Below the pieces are notes generated by a model. The model was not told the origin of the DNA and searched no databases. It worked only from the letters and a program-made list of their open reading frames with translations. A stretch of 64,000 bases of DNA from Xiheimicrobium sp033763395 (GTDB lineage Bacteria > Myxococcota > Myxococcia > Myxococcales > Myxococcaceae): the NCBI GenBank assembly GCA_033763395.1, contig JANRKQ010000188.1:62001-126000 (forward strand). Reading direction: 5' to 3'. The translations under genes and the position numbers were made by a program. Every line of letters starts with the position of its first letter. Position 1 is the first letter of the stretch. Positions 37,380 through 45,219 of this stretch are shown piece after piece.

Positions 37380-37582
37380 ACGCGGCGATGCGGGCAGGCC
37401 CGACGAGACGCTGGACGAGGTGCAGATCGCCCGAACGTTGCGGCGGGTGGCCCTGACGAAGGCGCTTCGCGCCGCCCGGTCGGCTGAACCCCGGAGGCGC
37501 CACCGAGCGAGCCGTATTGCGTACGCTCTCCGCAGTGCCGGGCTTCAGAGACGGCCCGAAGGCGAGGGGCCTCGTGGGCCTG

Positions 37583-38722
37583 TCAGACCCCGACGCCGAG
37601 CGAGGCCTTGAACGCCCGCGGAAACGGCACCGTCTGGGAGCCCCGCGCCAGCACCTTGACGATGTCGAAGCTCGTGAGCCGGCCCGCATAGAAGTGGGCG
37701 ATGAGCGGCTCGTCGTGCCGGTAGAACGACTCGAAGATGCGAATGCGCTCGTCCGGGTCGGCGCCCTTGAACAGCATGCGGTTGAGCAGCCGGAAGAACC
37801 CCTGAGAGGCCCAGTGCTGGCGCGCGAGGCCCTGGAGCCACGGCGTGAGCTCGGCCGCGTCGAACGACGGGCGCCTGGCCACCTCGTCGGCGAGCTCGGC
37901 GGCGAACGGCAGGGAGTAGCCGGTGGTGGCGTGGAAGAACCCGCCGGCGACTCCGAGGGTGGGGCCCTCGAGCGTGGGCGCTTCGCCCGTGAGCGGAATC
38001 GGCAGCGCGGCCGACTCTTCGCGGTGCACCGTGGCGATCTCGAGCCCGCGCTCGGCCAGGTACTGGCGAATGCGCGCGCGCAGCACGTCGAGCTCGAACG
38101 CCGGCGTGTCCGCGTAGTACGTGTCTTCGATCAGCACGCGCTTGTCGTTCCACGGGAGCAGGTAGACGAAGCGGAAGGCGCCGTGCTGCTCGACCCGCCC
38201 GTCCATCAACAGCGGCACCTCGAGGCCGTGGGGCGTCGTCAGCTCGACGTCCATGCCGAGGAACTTCTGGTAGCCGCACGGCCAGCTGGGGGCTTGGGAG
38301 AACCCGCGCCCGTCGATCACCGCCTTCGCTTCGAGCGTCTCTCCGCTCGCCAGCGTGACGCTCGTCGGCGTCAGCGACGTCACCTTCGTCTTGAGGCGGA
38401 GCCGATCTTTGAGGCGCTCTTTCAGCTTCCAGTGAAAGCCGTCGCTCGTGATCGAGTGGTACCCGCCACCGATGCGGCGATCGCCGGTCTTGAAGATCAC
38501 GTCGTGTGAGGGCCAGCTCTTCGCCGCGAGCACCCAGAGCCACTCGAGCTGCTCCTTCGTCACGTCAGTGCCGTGGAAGCTCCACGTGTGGTTGCCGCCC
38601 AGGGTGGGGCCGGCTTCGATCACCACGAAGGCCACGTCGGGGCGGGTCTGCAGCAACCTCCACGCGAGCAGCCCATGGGCCAGCCCGCCCCCGACGAGGA
38701 TCAAATCGAGCACGGCCGACAT
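37583..38722 (-). CDS. crtY: lycopene beta-cyclase (CrtY type)
   Basis: A 379-residue flavoprotein. It opens with a dinucleotide-binding strand, LILVGGGLAHGLLAWRL, then GNHTWSFH, the VIDGRGF loop, LIEDTYYAD and ESAALPIPL, and ends with FYRHDEPLIAHFYAGRLTSFD, all hallmarks of monomeric CrtY cyclases. These turn the linear ends of lycopene into beta-ionone rings at the membrane. No other carotenoid gene is nearby, so it works with enzymes encoded elsewhere. Myxococcus uses a split heterodimeric cyclase instead, which makes a monomeric one notable. It is divergent from the LuxR-type regulator, and their 254-base shared gap could carry regulation. Confidence 0.88.
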   Translation of the reverse strand: MSAVLDLILVGGGLAHGLLAWRLLQTRPDVAFVVIEAGPTLGGNHTWSFHGTDVTKEQLEWLWVLAAKSWPSHDVIFKTGDRRIGGGYHSITSDGFHWKLKERLKDRLRLKTKVTSLTPTSVTLASGETLEAKAVIDGRGFSQAPSWPCGYQKFLGMDVELTTPHGLEVPLLMDGRVEQHGAFRFVYLLPWNDKRVLIEDTYYADTPAFELDVLRARIRQYLAERGLEIATVHREESAALPIPLTGEAPTLEGPTLGVAGGFFHATTGYSLPFAAELADEVARRPSFDAAELTPWLQGLARQHWASQGFFRLLNRMLFKGADPDERIRIFESFYRHDEPLIAHFYAGRLTSFDIVKVLARGSQTVPFPRAFKASLGVGV

Positions 38723-38927
38723 CTAATGACCCGCGCACCCTCATCACCACGAGAAGTATCAGCGCTTTGTCATGGAGCCACCCGAGGGAATTCGCGGGGG
38801 TGGCGCAGGGTTGAAGAAGTGTGAAGCGAACAGGGACCCGCGAAACCAAATCACGCAGTCGAGCATTTCACCCCTCGAAGGTGACGGGTCGAGGGTCAGG
38901 GTGGGCGGCGGCGGCGGTCCTTGAAGA

Positions 38928-38946
38928 ATCGGCAGTGGTTGCCGAT
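38928..38946. promoter_or_regulatory. inverted repeat, possible operator for the LuxR-type gene
   Basis: ATCGGCA and TGCCGAT form perfect 7-base arms around GTGGT, 30 bases before the regulator's start. A dimeric HTH protein, perhaps the regulator itself, could bind here; this is inference. Confidence 0.35.
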
Positions 38947-38976
38947 CGAACAGGGTGCGTTACCCGTGGAGACATC

Positions 38977-39606
38977 ATGCGCGGACTTCCTCCCCAGATC
39001 ATGCCGTTGCGAGTCGTGGTTCAGGCCGACCACAGCCTCGTTGAGTCCCTGGCCGAACAAACCGATCGGTTCATCTTGAGCCCGGTCGAGAGCAACCTCG
39101 AGATCGCCGCGCGGGTTGCGCAGGCCGATGTCATCGTCGTCGACGTCACGCGGGATCCCCAGCGCGCGCTCGCCGAGATGAAGAACCTCCAGCTCAAGCG
39201 CCCGCTGCTGGCGCTCGCGAGCAAGGAGCAGGTCGCCGACGCGCTCGCCGCGGGCGCCCAGGCCGTCCTCCCCCGGGAGACCTCGGCTGCCAAGCTCGAG
39301 GTGGCCATCGCCGCCGTGCAGAAGGGCCTCACCGTCACCGAGCCCGGCTGGCTCAACGCGGCGTCATCGACGGGCGGCAGCGGCATCGAGTCGGGCCACG
39401 CGGTCGATGACAACCTGACGCCGCGCGAGCACGAGGTGCTGGTGCTGTTGGCGGAGGGCCTGTCGAACAAGCAGATCGCCGGGCGCCTCTCGATCAGCGA
39501 GCACACGGCGAAGTTCCACGTGAACTCGATCCTGCAGAAGATGGACGCTCAGAAGCGGGTCGAGGCCGTCGTGCGGGCCGCCCGGCGCGGGCTCATCAAC
39601 CTGTAA
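38977..39606 (+). CDS. NarL/LuxR-type response regulator with atypical receiver
   Basis: A 209-residue protein. The N-terminal half has receiver-like alternation (VIVVDVTRDPQRALAEM with a candidate phospho-Asp; PLLALASKEQVADALAAGAQAVLPR with the typical Ala-Gly-Ala turn), but the first strand lacks the paired acidic residues needed for magnesium, so phosphorylation is doubtful. The C-terminal LuxR HTH is standard (LTPREHEVLVLLAEGLSNKQIAGRL, then EHTAKFHVNSILQKM). The ATG at 38977 has a GGAG site. No kinase is adjacent. It may control the divergent cyclase gene. Confidence 0.87.
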   Translation: MRGLPPQIMPLRVVVQADHSLVESLAEQTDRFILSPVESNLEIAARVAQADVIVVDVTRDPQRALAEMKNLQLKRPLLALASKEQVADALAAGAQAVLPRETSAAKLEVAIAAVQKGLTVTEPGWLNAASSTGGSGIESGHAVDDNLTPREHEVLVLLAEGLSNKQIAGRLSISEHTAKFHVNSILQKMDAQKRVEAVVRAARRGLINL

Positions 39607-39634
39607 GTCCAGGTCCGACCCGTCGTTCTAACAG

Positions 39635-39680
39635 CCCGCCATTTGGAGGGTTTTCCTCCGAATGGCGGGTTTGCTGTTTT
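39635..39680 (+). terminator. rho-independent terminator after the LuxR-type regulator
   Basis: A 15-bp stem (39635-39649 with 39655-39669, one wobble) and a five-base loop are followed by TTTGCTGTTTT. Confidence 0.9.
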
Positions 39681-39746
39681 CAGACACTGCGTAGCTTCTC
39701 ACGAGCAACAGCCGTTCTCTCGCTGTCCTCGTGAGGAAGAACCCCA

Positions 39747-40643
39747 ATGCCAGTGTCTGCTCCTGAGCTGTCCGAAGCGTTGTCGCAGGTGGTGGAGTCC
39801 GTCGGGAAGAGCGTCGTCCGTGTGGAGGGAGGCCGTCGGGGCCCCGCCAGCGGCCTCGCCATCGCGCCCAACCGCATCGTCACGGTGGCGCGCGCCGTGT
39901 TTCGAGACGAGGTGAGCGTCGGCCTCGAGGGCGTCTCGCTGAAGGCGCGGGTGAAGGGCGTCGATCGGTCGACCGATCTGGCGCTGCTGGAGGTGGATGG
40001 AACGCTCCCGGGGACCGAGGTGCACGACGGCGTGCACGCGAAGGTGGGCCAGCTCGTGCTGAAGCTGGCGCGCCCTGGCCAGACGGTGCAGGCCACCAGC
40101 GGGATCATCAGCGCGGCGGGGAAGAACTCGTTCCGCACGCAGATGGGCGGGACGATCGATCGCTACCTCGAGTCGGACGCGCCGCACCACCCGGGCTTCT
40201 CTGGCGGGCCGCTGGTGGCGCTCGACGGCACGGTGTTGGGGCTCACCAGCACGGGCCTCTTGCGCGGCGCGAGCCTCACGATTCCCGGCGCGACGGTGAA
40301 GCGGGTGGTGGCGCAGCTCGAGGCGCACGGTGAGGTGCGACGCAGCTACCTGGGCGTACAGATGCAGCCGGTGCGGTTGCCAGACGACGTTCGGCAGTCG
40401 ACCGGCGAAGAGATCGGCCTGCTCATCACGAAGGTGGAGAAGGACGGGCCGGCGTCGACGGCTGGCATCCAGTACGGAGACACGCTCCTGCACCTGGGCG
40501 ACGACACGGTGAAGACGCTGGACGATCTGACCGCCTATCTGCGGGCTGATCACGTCGGGCAGCAGGTGCCGGTGACGCTGTGGCGGCAGGGCAAGGTCGA
40601 GACGCTCGCGGTGACGCTGGGCGTGAGGCCGGCGGGTCGATGA
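39747..40643 (+). CDS. HtrA-like protein lacking the catalytic His, with PDZ domain
   Basis: A 298-residue protein with the two-barrel HtrA fold and a C-terminal PDZ domain (residues about 195-290, with GLLITKVEKDGPASTAGIQYGDTLLHL). The catalytic Asp (STDLALLEVD, residue 77) and Ser (FSGGPL, residue 152) are kept, but where active HtrA proteins have TNxHVV this one reads VTVARAVF, putting Arg49 in the place of His; the residue before Ser is Phe instead of Asn. It should therefore be inactive. There is no signal peptide. It overlaps the active paralog by 4 bases, so it may act as its partner or substrate adaptor. Confidence 0.85.
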   Translation: MPVSAPELSEALSQVVESVGKSVVRVEGGRRGPASGLAIAPNRIVTVARAVFRDEVSVGLEGVSLKARVKGVDRSTDLALLEVDGTLPGTEVHDGVHAKVGQLVLKLARPGQTVQATSGIISAAGKNSFRTQMGGTIDRYLESDAPHHPGFSGGPLVALDGTVLGLTSTGLLRGASLTIPGATVKRVVAQLEAHGEVRRSYLGVQMQPVRLPDDVRQSTGEEIGLLITKVEKDGPASTAGIQYGDTLLHLGDDTVKTLDDLTAYLRADHVGQQVPVTLWRQGKVETLAVTLGVRPAGR

Positions 40644-41545
40644 GTCCCCTCGAGCTGTTCTCGAACGAGCTCGAGACGCTGGTGACGAAGGCCGCGCCCG
40701 GCGTGGTGGCCATCGAGCACCGCCGCGGCAACGGCACCGGGTTGGGCCTGACTCCGGACGGCTTCGTGCTCACCAACGAGCACGTGGTGCGCCAGGCGCC
40801 GGGGCGGGTGCGGGTGCGGTTCTCGGACGGCCAGGTGTCCGAAGCCGAGGTGGTGGGGCGGGACGCGACGACCGATCTCGCGGTGCTCAAGACCGGGCGG
40901 CGGGACCTGACCGTGCTGTCGCTGGCCGAGGCGGCGGCGGTGAAGGTGGGGCAGGTCGTGATCGCGCTGGGGCACCCGTTCGGCTTCGAGCGCAGCGTGT
41001 CGTTCGGAGTCGTCAGCGCGCTCGAGCGGCGGCTCCCGGGGCGAGACGGCGCGTCGCTGGACAACCTGATCCAGACCGACGCGGCCATCAACCCCGGCAA
41101 CTCGGGAGGCCCGTTGCTGTCGGTGAAGGGCCAGGTCGTCGGCGTCAACACCGCGATGCTGCCGTTCGCGCAGGGCATCGGGTTCGCGGTGCCCTCGAGC
41201 ACGGCGGCGTGGGTGGCGGGGCTCCTCATGCGGCGCGGCGAGGTGCGCAGGCGGTACCTCGGCATCGCGGCTCGCAACGAGACGCTGGCGCCGGACGTGG
41301 CCGCGCAGGTCGGGCAGGGCCGTGGGGTGCGGGTCGTCGAGGCCGGGCGTGCGTCTCCCGCGGCGAAGGCTGGGGTCGAGGCCGACGATCTCGTCATCGG
41401 CGTCGGTGGCTCGCCGGTGAGCACGGTCGACGATCTGCAGCGGCTGCTCGCGCTCGACAGCTCGTGGACGATCGATCTGCTGGTGTGGAAGCGCGGGGCG
41501 AAGGTGACCCGGTCAATCACCCCGGAGCAGCGGCCCGCCGCCTGA
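40640..41545 (+). CDS. HtrA-like serine protease with PDZ domain
   Basis: A 301-residue S1C protease. The triad is complete: His48 in LTNEHVV, Asp79 in TTDLAVLK and Ser155 in GNSGGPL. IALGHPFGFERSVSFGVVSAL and the substrate-loop segment are typical, and a PDZ domain follows (residues about 210-295). No signal peptide or membrane anchor is visible, unlike DegP or DegS, so it appears cytoplasmic. The ATG overlaps the stop of the inactive paralog (ATGA), indicating coupled translation and possibly a mixed complex. Confidence 0.9.
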   Translation: MSPLELFSNELETLVTKAAPGVVAIEHRRGNGTGLGLTPDGFVLTNEHVVRQAPGRVRVRFSDGQVSEAEVVGRDATTDLAVLKTGRRDLTVLSLAEAAAVKVGQVVIALGHPFGFERSVSFGVVSALERRLPGRDGASLDNLIQTDAAINPGNSGGPLLSVKGQVVGVNTAMLPFAQGIGFAVPSSTAAWVAGLLMRRGEVRRRYLGIAARNETLAPDVAAQVGQGRGVRVVEAGRASPAAKAGVEADDLVIGVGGSPVSTVDDLQRLLALDSSWTIDLLVWKRGAKVTRSITPEQRPAA

Positions 41546-41579
41546 GCTCGCTCCACCGAGGCCGGTCTGCGGAGGACCT

Positions 41580-42395
41580 TCAGGTCCGGCGGGCCTCGAG
41601 GCGCTCGAGGTCCTTCGGGTCCATGCCCACCGCGCCGAAGTGCCGGTCGGGAGCGACCTTTTCGCCGTGAAAGTCGCTCCCGGCCGTGGGGACGAGGTCG
41701 AGCTCGCGCGCCCACGAGAGCAACTGCTCGCGCTGCGTCGGCGGGTGATCGCTGTGGTGCACCTCGAGGCCGTCGAGGCCCATGGCTTTCAGCTCTCCGA
41801 GCTCGAGCCGGTTGATGCGCGTGGGGCCGGGGTGCGCGACGGTCGCCGTGCCGTGGGCCGCGTGAATGAGCTCGATCGCCTGGTCGGGCGTGACGTCGAA
41901 GCGGGCGACGGCGGCGGGCTTTCCGTCGCCGAGGAAGCGGGTGAAGGCCTCTTGCGTCGAGGTGCAGATGCCGGCCTCGACGAACCAGCGCGCGAGGTGG
42001 GGGCGCGCGAGGTGGCCGCCTCCCGCGATGGCCTTCACCGCCTCGAGCGTGACGGGGAAGCCGAGCGACTTCACCTTGTCGACCATCAGGGCCATGCGCT
42101 GCTCCCGAAACGCCTTCAGCTCGACGTCGAAGTTGGCGAGGCGGGTGACGGAGCGGTCGACGAAGTGGCCGAGAATGTGCACCTCGCGGCGGTTGAAGTG
42201 CGTGGAGATCTCGATGCCCGGCACCAGCCGCAGGCCCAGCTTCGCGGCCGCCGCCTCGCACGCCGACAGGCCCGACACGGTGTCGTGGTCGGTGACGGCC
42301 AGCACGGTGACGCCGGCCTTGGCGGCCCGGGCGACCTGCTCGTCGGGCGGGTACTGCCCGTCGCTCGCCGTGGTGTGCGAGTGGAGGTCGATCAT
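41580..42395 (-). CDS. PHP-domain phosphoesterase (YciV/RNase AM-like)
   Basis: A 271-residue enzyme. It shows the PHP metal-site series IDLHSHTTASDGQY, VTDHDT, GIEIST, HILGH, VAHPGP and GSDFHGE. This matches the family of 3',5'-nucleoside-bisphosphate phosphatases and 5'-3' exonucleases represented by E. coli YciV. The ATG at 42395 has an AAGGA site and begins directly at the first motif; an upstream start at 42431 is less likely. It is convergent with the protease gene and divergent from the Rrf2 regulator. Confidence 0.92.
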   Translation of the reverse strand: MIDLHSHTTASDGQYPPDEQVARAAKAGVTVLAVTDHDTVSGLSACEAAAAKLGLRLVPGIEISTHFNRREVHILGHFVDRSVTRLANFDVELKAFREQRMALMVDKVKSLGFPVTLEAVKAIAGGGHLARPHLARWFVEAGICTSTQEAFTRFLGDGKPAAVARFDVTPDQAIELIHAAHGTATVAHPGPTRINRLELGELKAMGLDGLEVHHSDHPPTQREQLLSWARELDLVPTAGSDFHGEKVAPDRHFGAVGMDPKDLERLEARRT

Positions 42396-42477
42396 GGGGT
42401 CCTTGTAGCGGGGCGGCCCTGAATCGGCCACCAGCGCTCACGCCGGGCGCCAGTCCGTGCTAACTCCACCGTCCCCC

Positions 42478-42963
42478 ATGGCCCACGCGTTCCAGATCAG
42501 CCGGAAGATGGAATACGGCGCCAGGGCGATGGCGTACCTCGCCTCGTTGCCCGACGGCATGACGACCTCGTTCAAGGAGATCGCGAAGAAGATGGACATT
42601 CCGTCCGAGTTCCTCGCGAAGATCTTGAAGACGCTGGTGCGGGCGAAGTTGGTGCGGTCGACTCGCGGTGCGCACGGCGGCTACGCGCTGGCCCGGTCGG
42701 CCTCGAGCATCAGCTTCCTCGACGTGATCGAGGCCCTCGAGGGGCCGGTGAACGTGAACATCTGCACCGCCTCGGACCACGACGGCTGCGCGTTCACCGG
42801 CGCCTGCACGATGTATGGCGTCTGGCGCACCGGCCAGGAGCGCATGCTCGAGGTCTACCGCGCGACGAAGTTCGATCGGTTGGCCATGCGGAGCCTCCGC
42901 CACGAGTCTCCGGTGCTGAAGGCGCGGGCGAAGCCGCCGACGTCGAACGCTCCGAGGGCCTGA
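42478..42963 (+). CDS. Rrf2-family iron-sulfur transcription regulator
   Basis: A 161-residue protein. A winged-helix domain with FKEIAKKMDIPSEFLAKILKTLVRAKLV and a STRGAHGGYALAR wing fits Rrf2. Cys96, Cys104 and Cys110 (spacing CX7CX5C) lie where IscR/NsrR-type members bind an iron-sulfur cluster; the spacing is close to but not the same as IscR. It probably senses iron-sulfur status, NO or redox. No isc or suf gene is nearby. The ATG at 42478 has no ribosome site but lies 11 bases after TAACTC, so a leaderless transcript is possible. Confidence 0.9.
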   Translation: MAHAFQISRKMEYGARAMAYLASLPDGMTTSFKEIAKKMDIPSEFLAKILKTLVRAKLVRSTRGAHGGYALARSASSISFLDVIEALEGPVNVNICTASDHDGCAFTGACTMYGVWRTGQERMLEVYRATKFDRLAMRSLRHESPVLKARAKPPTSNAPRA

Positions 42964-43043
42964 GGCCACTCGACGCACGCACCGACTGGGGCGAACCAAT
43001 CGCGGTCCAGCTGCTGGAATCGGCCCCGAAGCGCGGGCTGACC

Positions 43044-43086
43044 TGAAAACACCACGCCCCGGACCCGCACGAAGCGAGGCCGGGGC
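43044..43086 (-). terminator. intrinsic terminator of the choice-of-anchor-D lipoprotein gene
   Basis: On the minus strand GCCCCGG (43086-43080) pairs with CCGGGGC (43062-43056), and GTGGTGTTTTC follows. It lies just past the stop at 43105. Confidence 0.7.
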
Positions 43087-43104
43087 GCGCGACCGGAGCC
43101 GAGG

Positions 43105-45162
43105 TTACGGCAGGACGTTGATGTTCAGGTTCACCGGCTGGCTCGCCTGCCCGCGGTTGTCCCAGACCTGCAGGCTGACGCGGTAGAGGCCGGGGCCGGG
43201 CAGGGTGAGGACCGCGCGATCCGGAGTGCCCCGGGTGTTCGGCGCGAGGTTCGACGCCATCGCCCCGGCGGGAATCGGGTTGTTGAGGCGAAACTGGTAC
43301 TCCCGCGGCTTGCCCATCGTGGTGCCGTCGAAGTCGGTGCTGTCGAAGCCCGAGACGGTGACGGTCTTCGGGTTGGCGGTGATCGTCGACAGGTTGACGG
43401 TCATCTGATTCTCGGAGCCCGAGACGCTGCAGTTGGGGTCGTTGATGAGCATCGCGGGCACGCAGCCCTTGAGCACGGCCTGCGGCGGCGGGTCGAACGG
43501 CGAGGCCGAGATGACGTTGATCTCCTTCGTGCCGACCGGCGGGCCGAAGAACGGGTCGTTCGAAATGATCTTCAGCTTGCCGACCTGCATGCCGCCCGAC
43601 GCGGGCCGGTTGTACTGAATCGCGGTCTCGACCATTCCGCCCGGGGGCACCTGCGTGTTGGGCGCGATCTTCGGGTCGATGATGCTGAAGAACGGGCTCG
43701 GGTCCATACCGACCTGGTTCAAAATGAGGGCGCCGCACTGCGACGAGTCGGAGCCGCCGTCGGGGAACCGGCGCGTGTTCCGGATGAAGAACGGCTGCGC
43801 CGACATCGGCGTCATCGGGTTGTTGAAGTTCACCTCGTCGACCGTGTCGAGGCAGGGCTGGCGGCCGCCGAACAGCGCGAAGCTCACGTCACCGGCAGGC
43901 GTCCCGCCCTGGGCGAAGACCGACTTCAAGATGAGCTCGTCGATCACGTACAGCGGCATGTCGTTGTGCGTGACCTCGATGGTGATTGAGCCGCCCGGCA
44001 TGATCGACATGCCGTTCGGGTTCGACACGAGGGTGAAGCGGCCGTTCTGGCCGCTCGTCGCGTTGCCGCTCGACTTGAACTGCACCTCGCTGATGCGCAC
44101 CGTGCCGTTGCCGTCGTTGCGGACGACGAAGCGGGCGCGGTTGGGGACCTTCGGCGTGTTGCCGCAGAGATCGGAGTCGCGCGAGAAGTCGCACGAGGTG
44201 GGCGTCGCCGAGAGCGCGGGGCGCAGGCCCTCACCGCGCAGCCCCACCACGCCAGGCTGGCGGTTGGGCGACATGTTGTCGATGTCGTTGGTGTCGATGA
44301 TGACGAAGGCCGAGCGGAGCTCGTTGCCCGGGCCGGTGTCGCTCGGCCGGAACTCGATGGTCGCCTCGATGCGGTCGGTGCCGTCGGCCTTGTTGAGCGA
44401 CAGCGGATCCCGCTCGGTCGGTGCCTGCGGGCTGACGAGGCGGAAGTCCGGTGACGGGGTGCCCGCGAGGTCAGACGCGACCTTGATGCTGTTCACCTTG
44501 AGCGCCGGGCACCCGCGGTTTCGAATGACGATCTTCCGCGTCGTCGCCGTGTCGAACTGCACCAGCGGGTAGCTCAGCTCGCAGTCGGTGAGGATCGACT
44601 GGTCGGTGCACTCCGAGAAGCCGCCGTCTTCGTACTCGACGCCGGTCTCGAGCTTCGGCTGCGAGGGCAGGTCGAGGCCGCTGCCGACGAGCGACACCAC
44701 GGGGTCGGTCATGGTCTCGGCGACCTGGTCGTCGATGACGAGCTCGGCGCTCGCCGCACCCTTGACGCGGGGCGAGAAGGCCACCTGCACGTCGACCGAC
44801 GATTGGCGGTCGATGTCGATCTCGAAGGGCGTCGTCACCTTGACGAACGCACCCCCGTCACCGCCGGGCCCGCGGAGCTCGAAGAACGCCGCGTCGCGAC
44901 CGGTGATCGAGAGCTTCGCCTTCGCAAGCGCGCGCCCGTTGTTGGTGATTCGTACCAGCTTGACGTCCGGGAACACGTCCCGCACTGGCCTCATGCTCTC
45001 GTCGACGGTCGGGCACGCCGTGGCATCGATGACGGCCAGCGTCGCACCGTTCATGTCTTCCGCGCGCAGGTCGGGCCTGCTCGCCATCGTGTCGGTGCCT
45101 GGGCAGCGACAGCCGGCGGCCGTCGCAACCGCGGTGAGCGCAAACAACTTGAGTCGAGTCAT
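43105..45162 (-). CDS. choice-of-anchor D (ASPM/SPD-2/Hydin-like) lipoprotein
   Basis: A 685-residue exported protein. The signal peptide ends in a lipobox, TAAGC (Cys18). Several Ig-like ASH/Hydin modules follow, recognisable from the recurring FSPRVKGAASAELVIDD and VVSLVGSGL, then IEFRPSDTGPG with VVGLRGEGL and VRNDGNGTVRISEVQF. The C-terminus has another beta-sandwich (LPGPGLYRVSLQVWDNRGQAS). Such lipoproteins are frequent in myxobacteria and are probably adhesive or scaffold proteins at the surface. The ATG at 45162 is used; a GTG two codons upstream is nearer to a GGAG. It is divergent from the deoxyhypusine-synthase-like gene. Confidence 0.8.
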   Translation of the reverse strand: MTRLKLFALTAVATAAGCRCPGTDTMASRPDLRAEDMNGATLAVIDATACPTVDESMRPVRDVFPDVKLVRITNNGRALAKAKLSITGRDAAFFELRGPGGDGGAFVKVTTPFEIDIDRQSSVDVQVAFSPRVKGAASAELVIDDQVAETMTDPVVSLVGSGLDLPSQPKLETGVEYEDGGFSECTDQSILTDCELSYPLVQFDTATTRKIVIRNRGCPALKVNSIKVASDLAGTPSPDFRLVSPQAPTERDPLSLNKADGTDRIEATIEFRPSDTGPGNELRSAFVIIDTNDIDNMSPNRQPGVVGLRGEGLRPALSATPTSCDFSRDSDLCGNTPKVPNRARFVVRNDGNGTVRISEVQFKSSGNATSGQNGRFTLVSNPNGMSIMPGGSITIEVTHNDMPLYVIDELILKSVFAQGGTPAGDVSFALFGGRQPCLDTVDEVNFNNPMTPMSAQPFFIRNTRRFPDGGSDSSQCGALILNQVGMDPSPFFSIIDPKIAPNTQVPPGGMVETAIQYNRPASGGMQVGKLKIISNDPFFGPPVGTKEINVISASPFDPPPQAVLKGCVPAMLINDPNCSVSGSENQMTVNLSTITANPKTVTVSGFDSTDFDGTTMGKPREYQFRLNNPIPAGAMASNLAPNTRGTPDRAVLTLPGPGLYRVSLQVWDNRGQASQPVNLNINVLP

Positions 45163-45219
45163 GTTCACGAAAACTCCGAGAGATCGGCCTGAGGAAATGT
45201 GTGTATACCCGCCGCGCCC

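Noticed and set aside
39747..40643. Pseudogene call for the first HtrA-like gene.
   Set aside because: The frame is intact, the PDZ domain is complete and it is translationally coupled to the active gene, so a functional inactive homolog is more likely.
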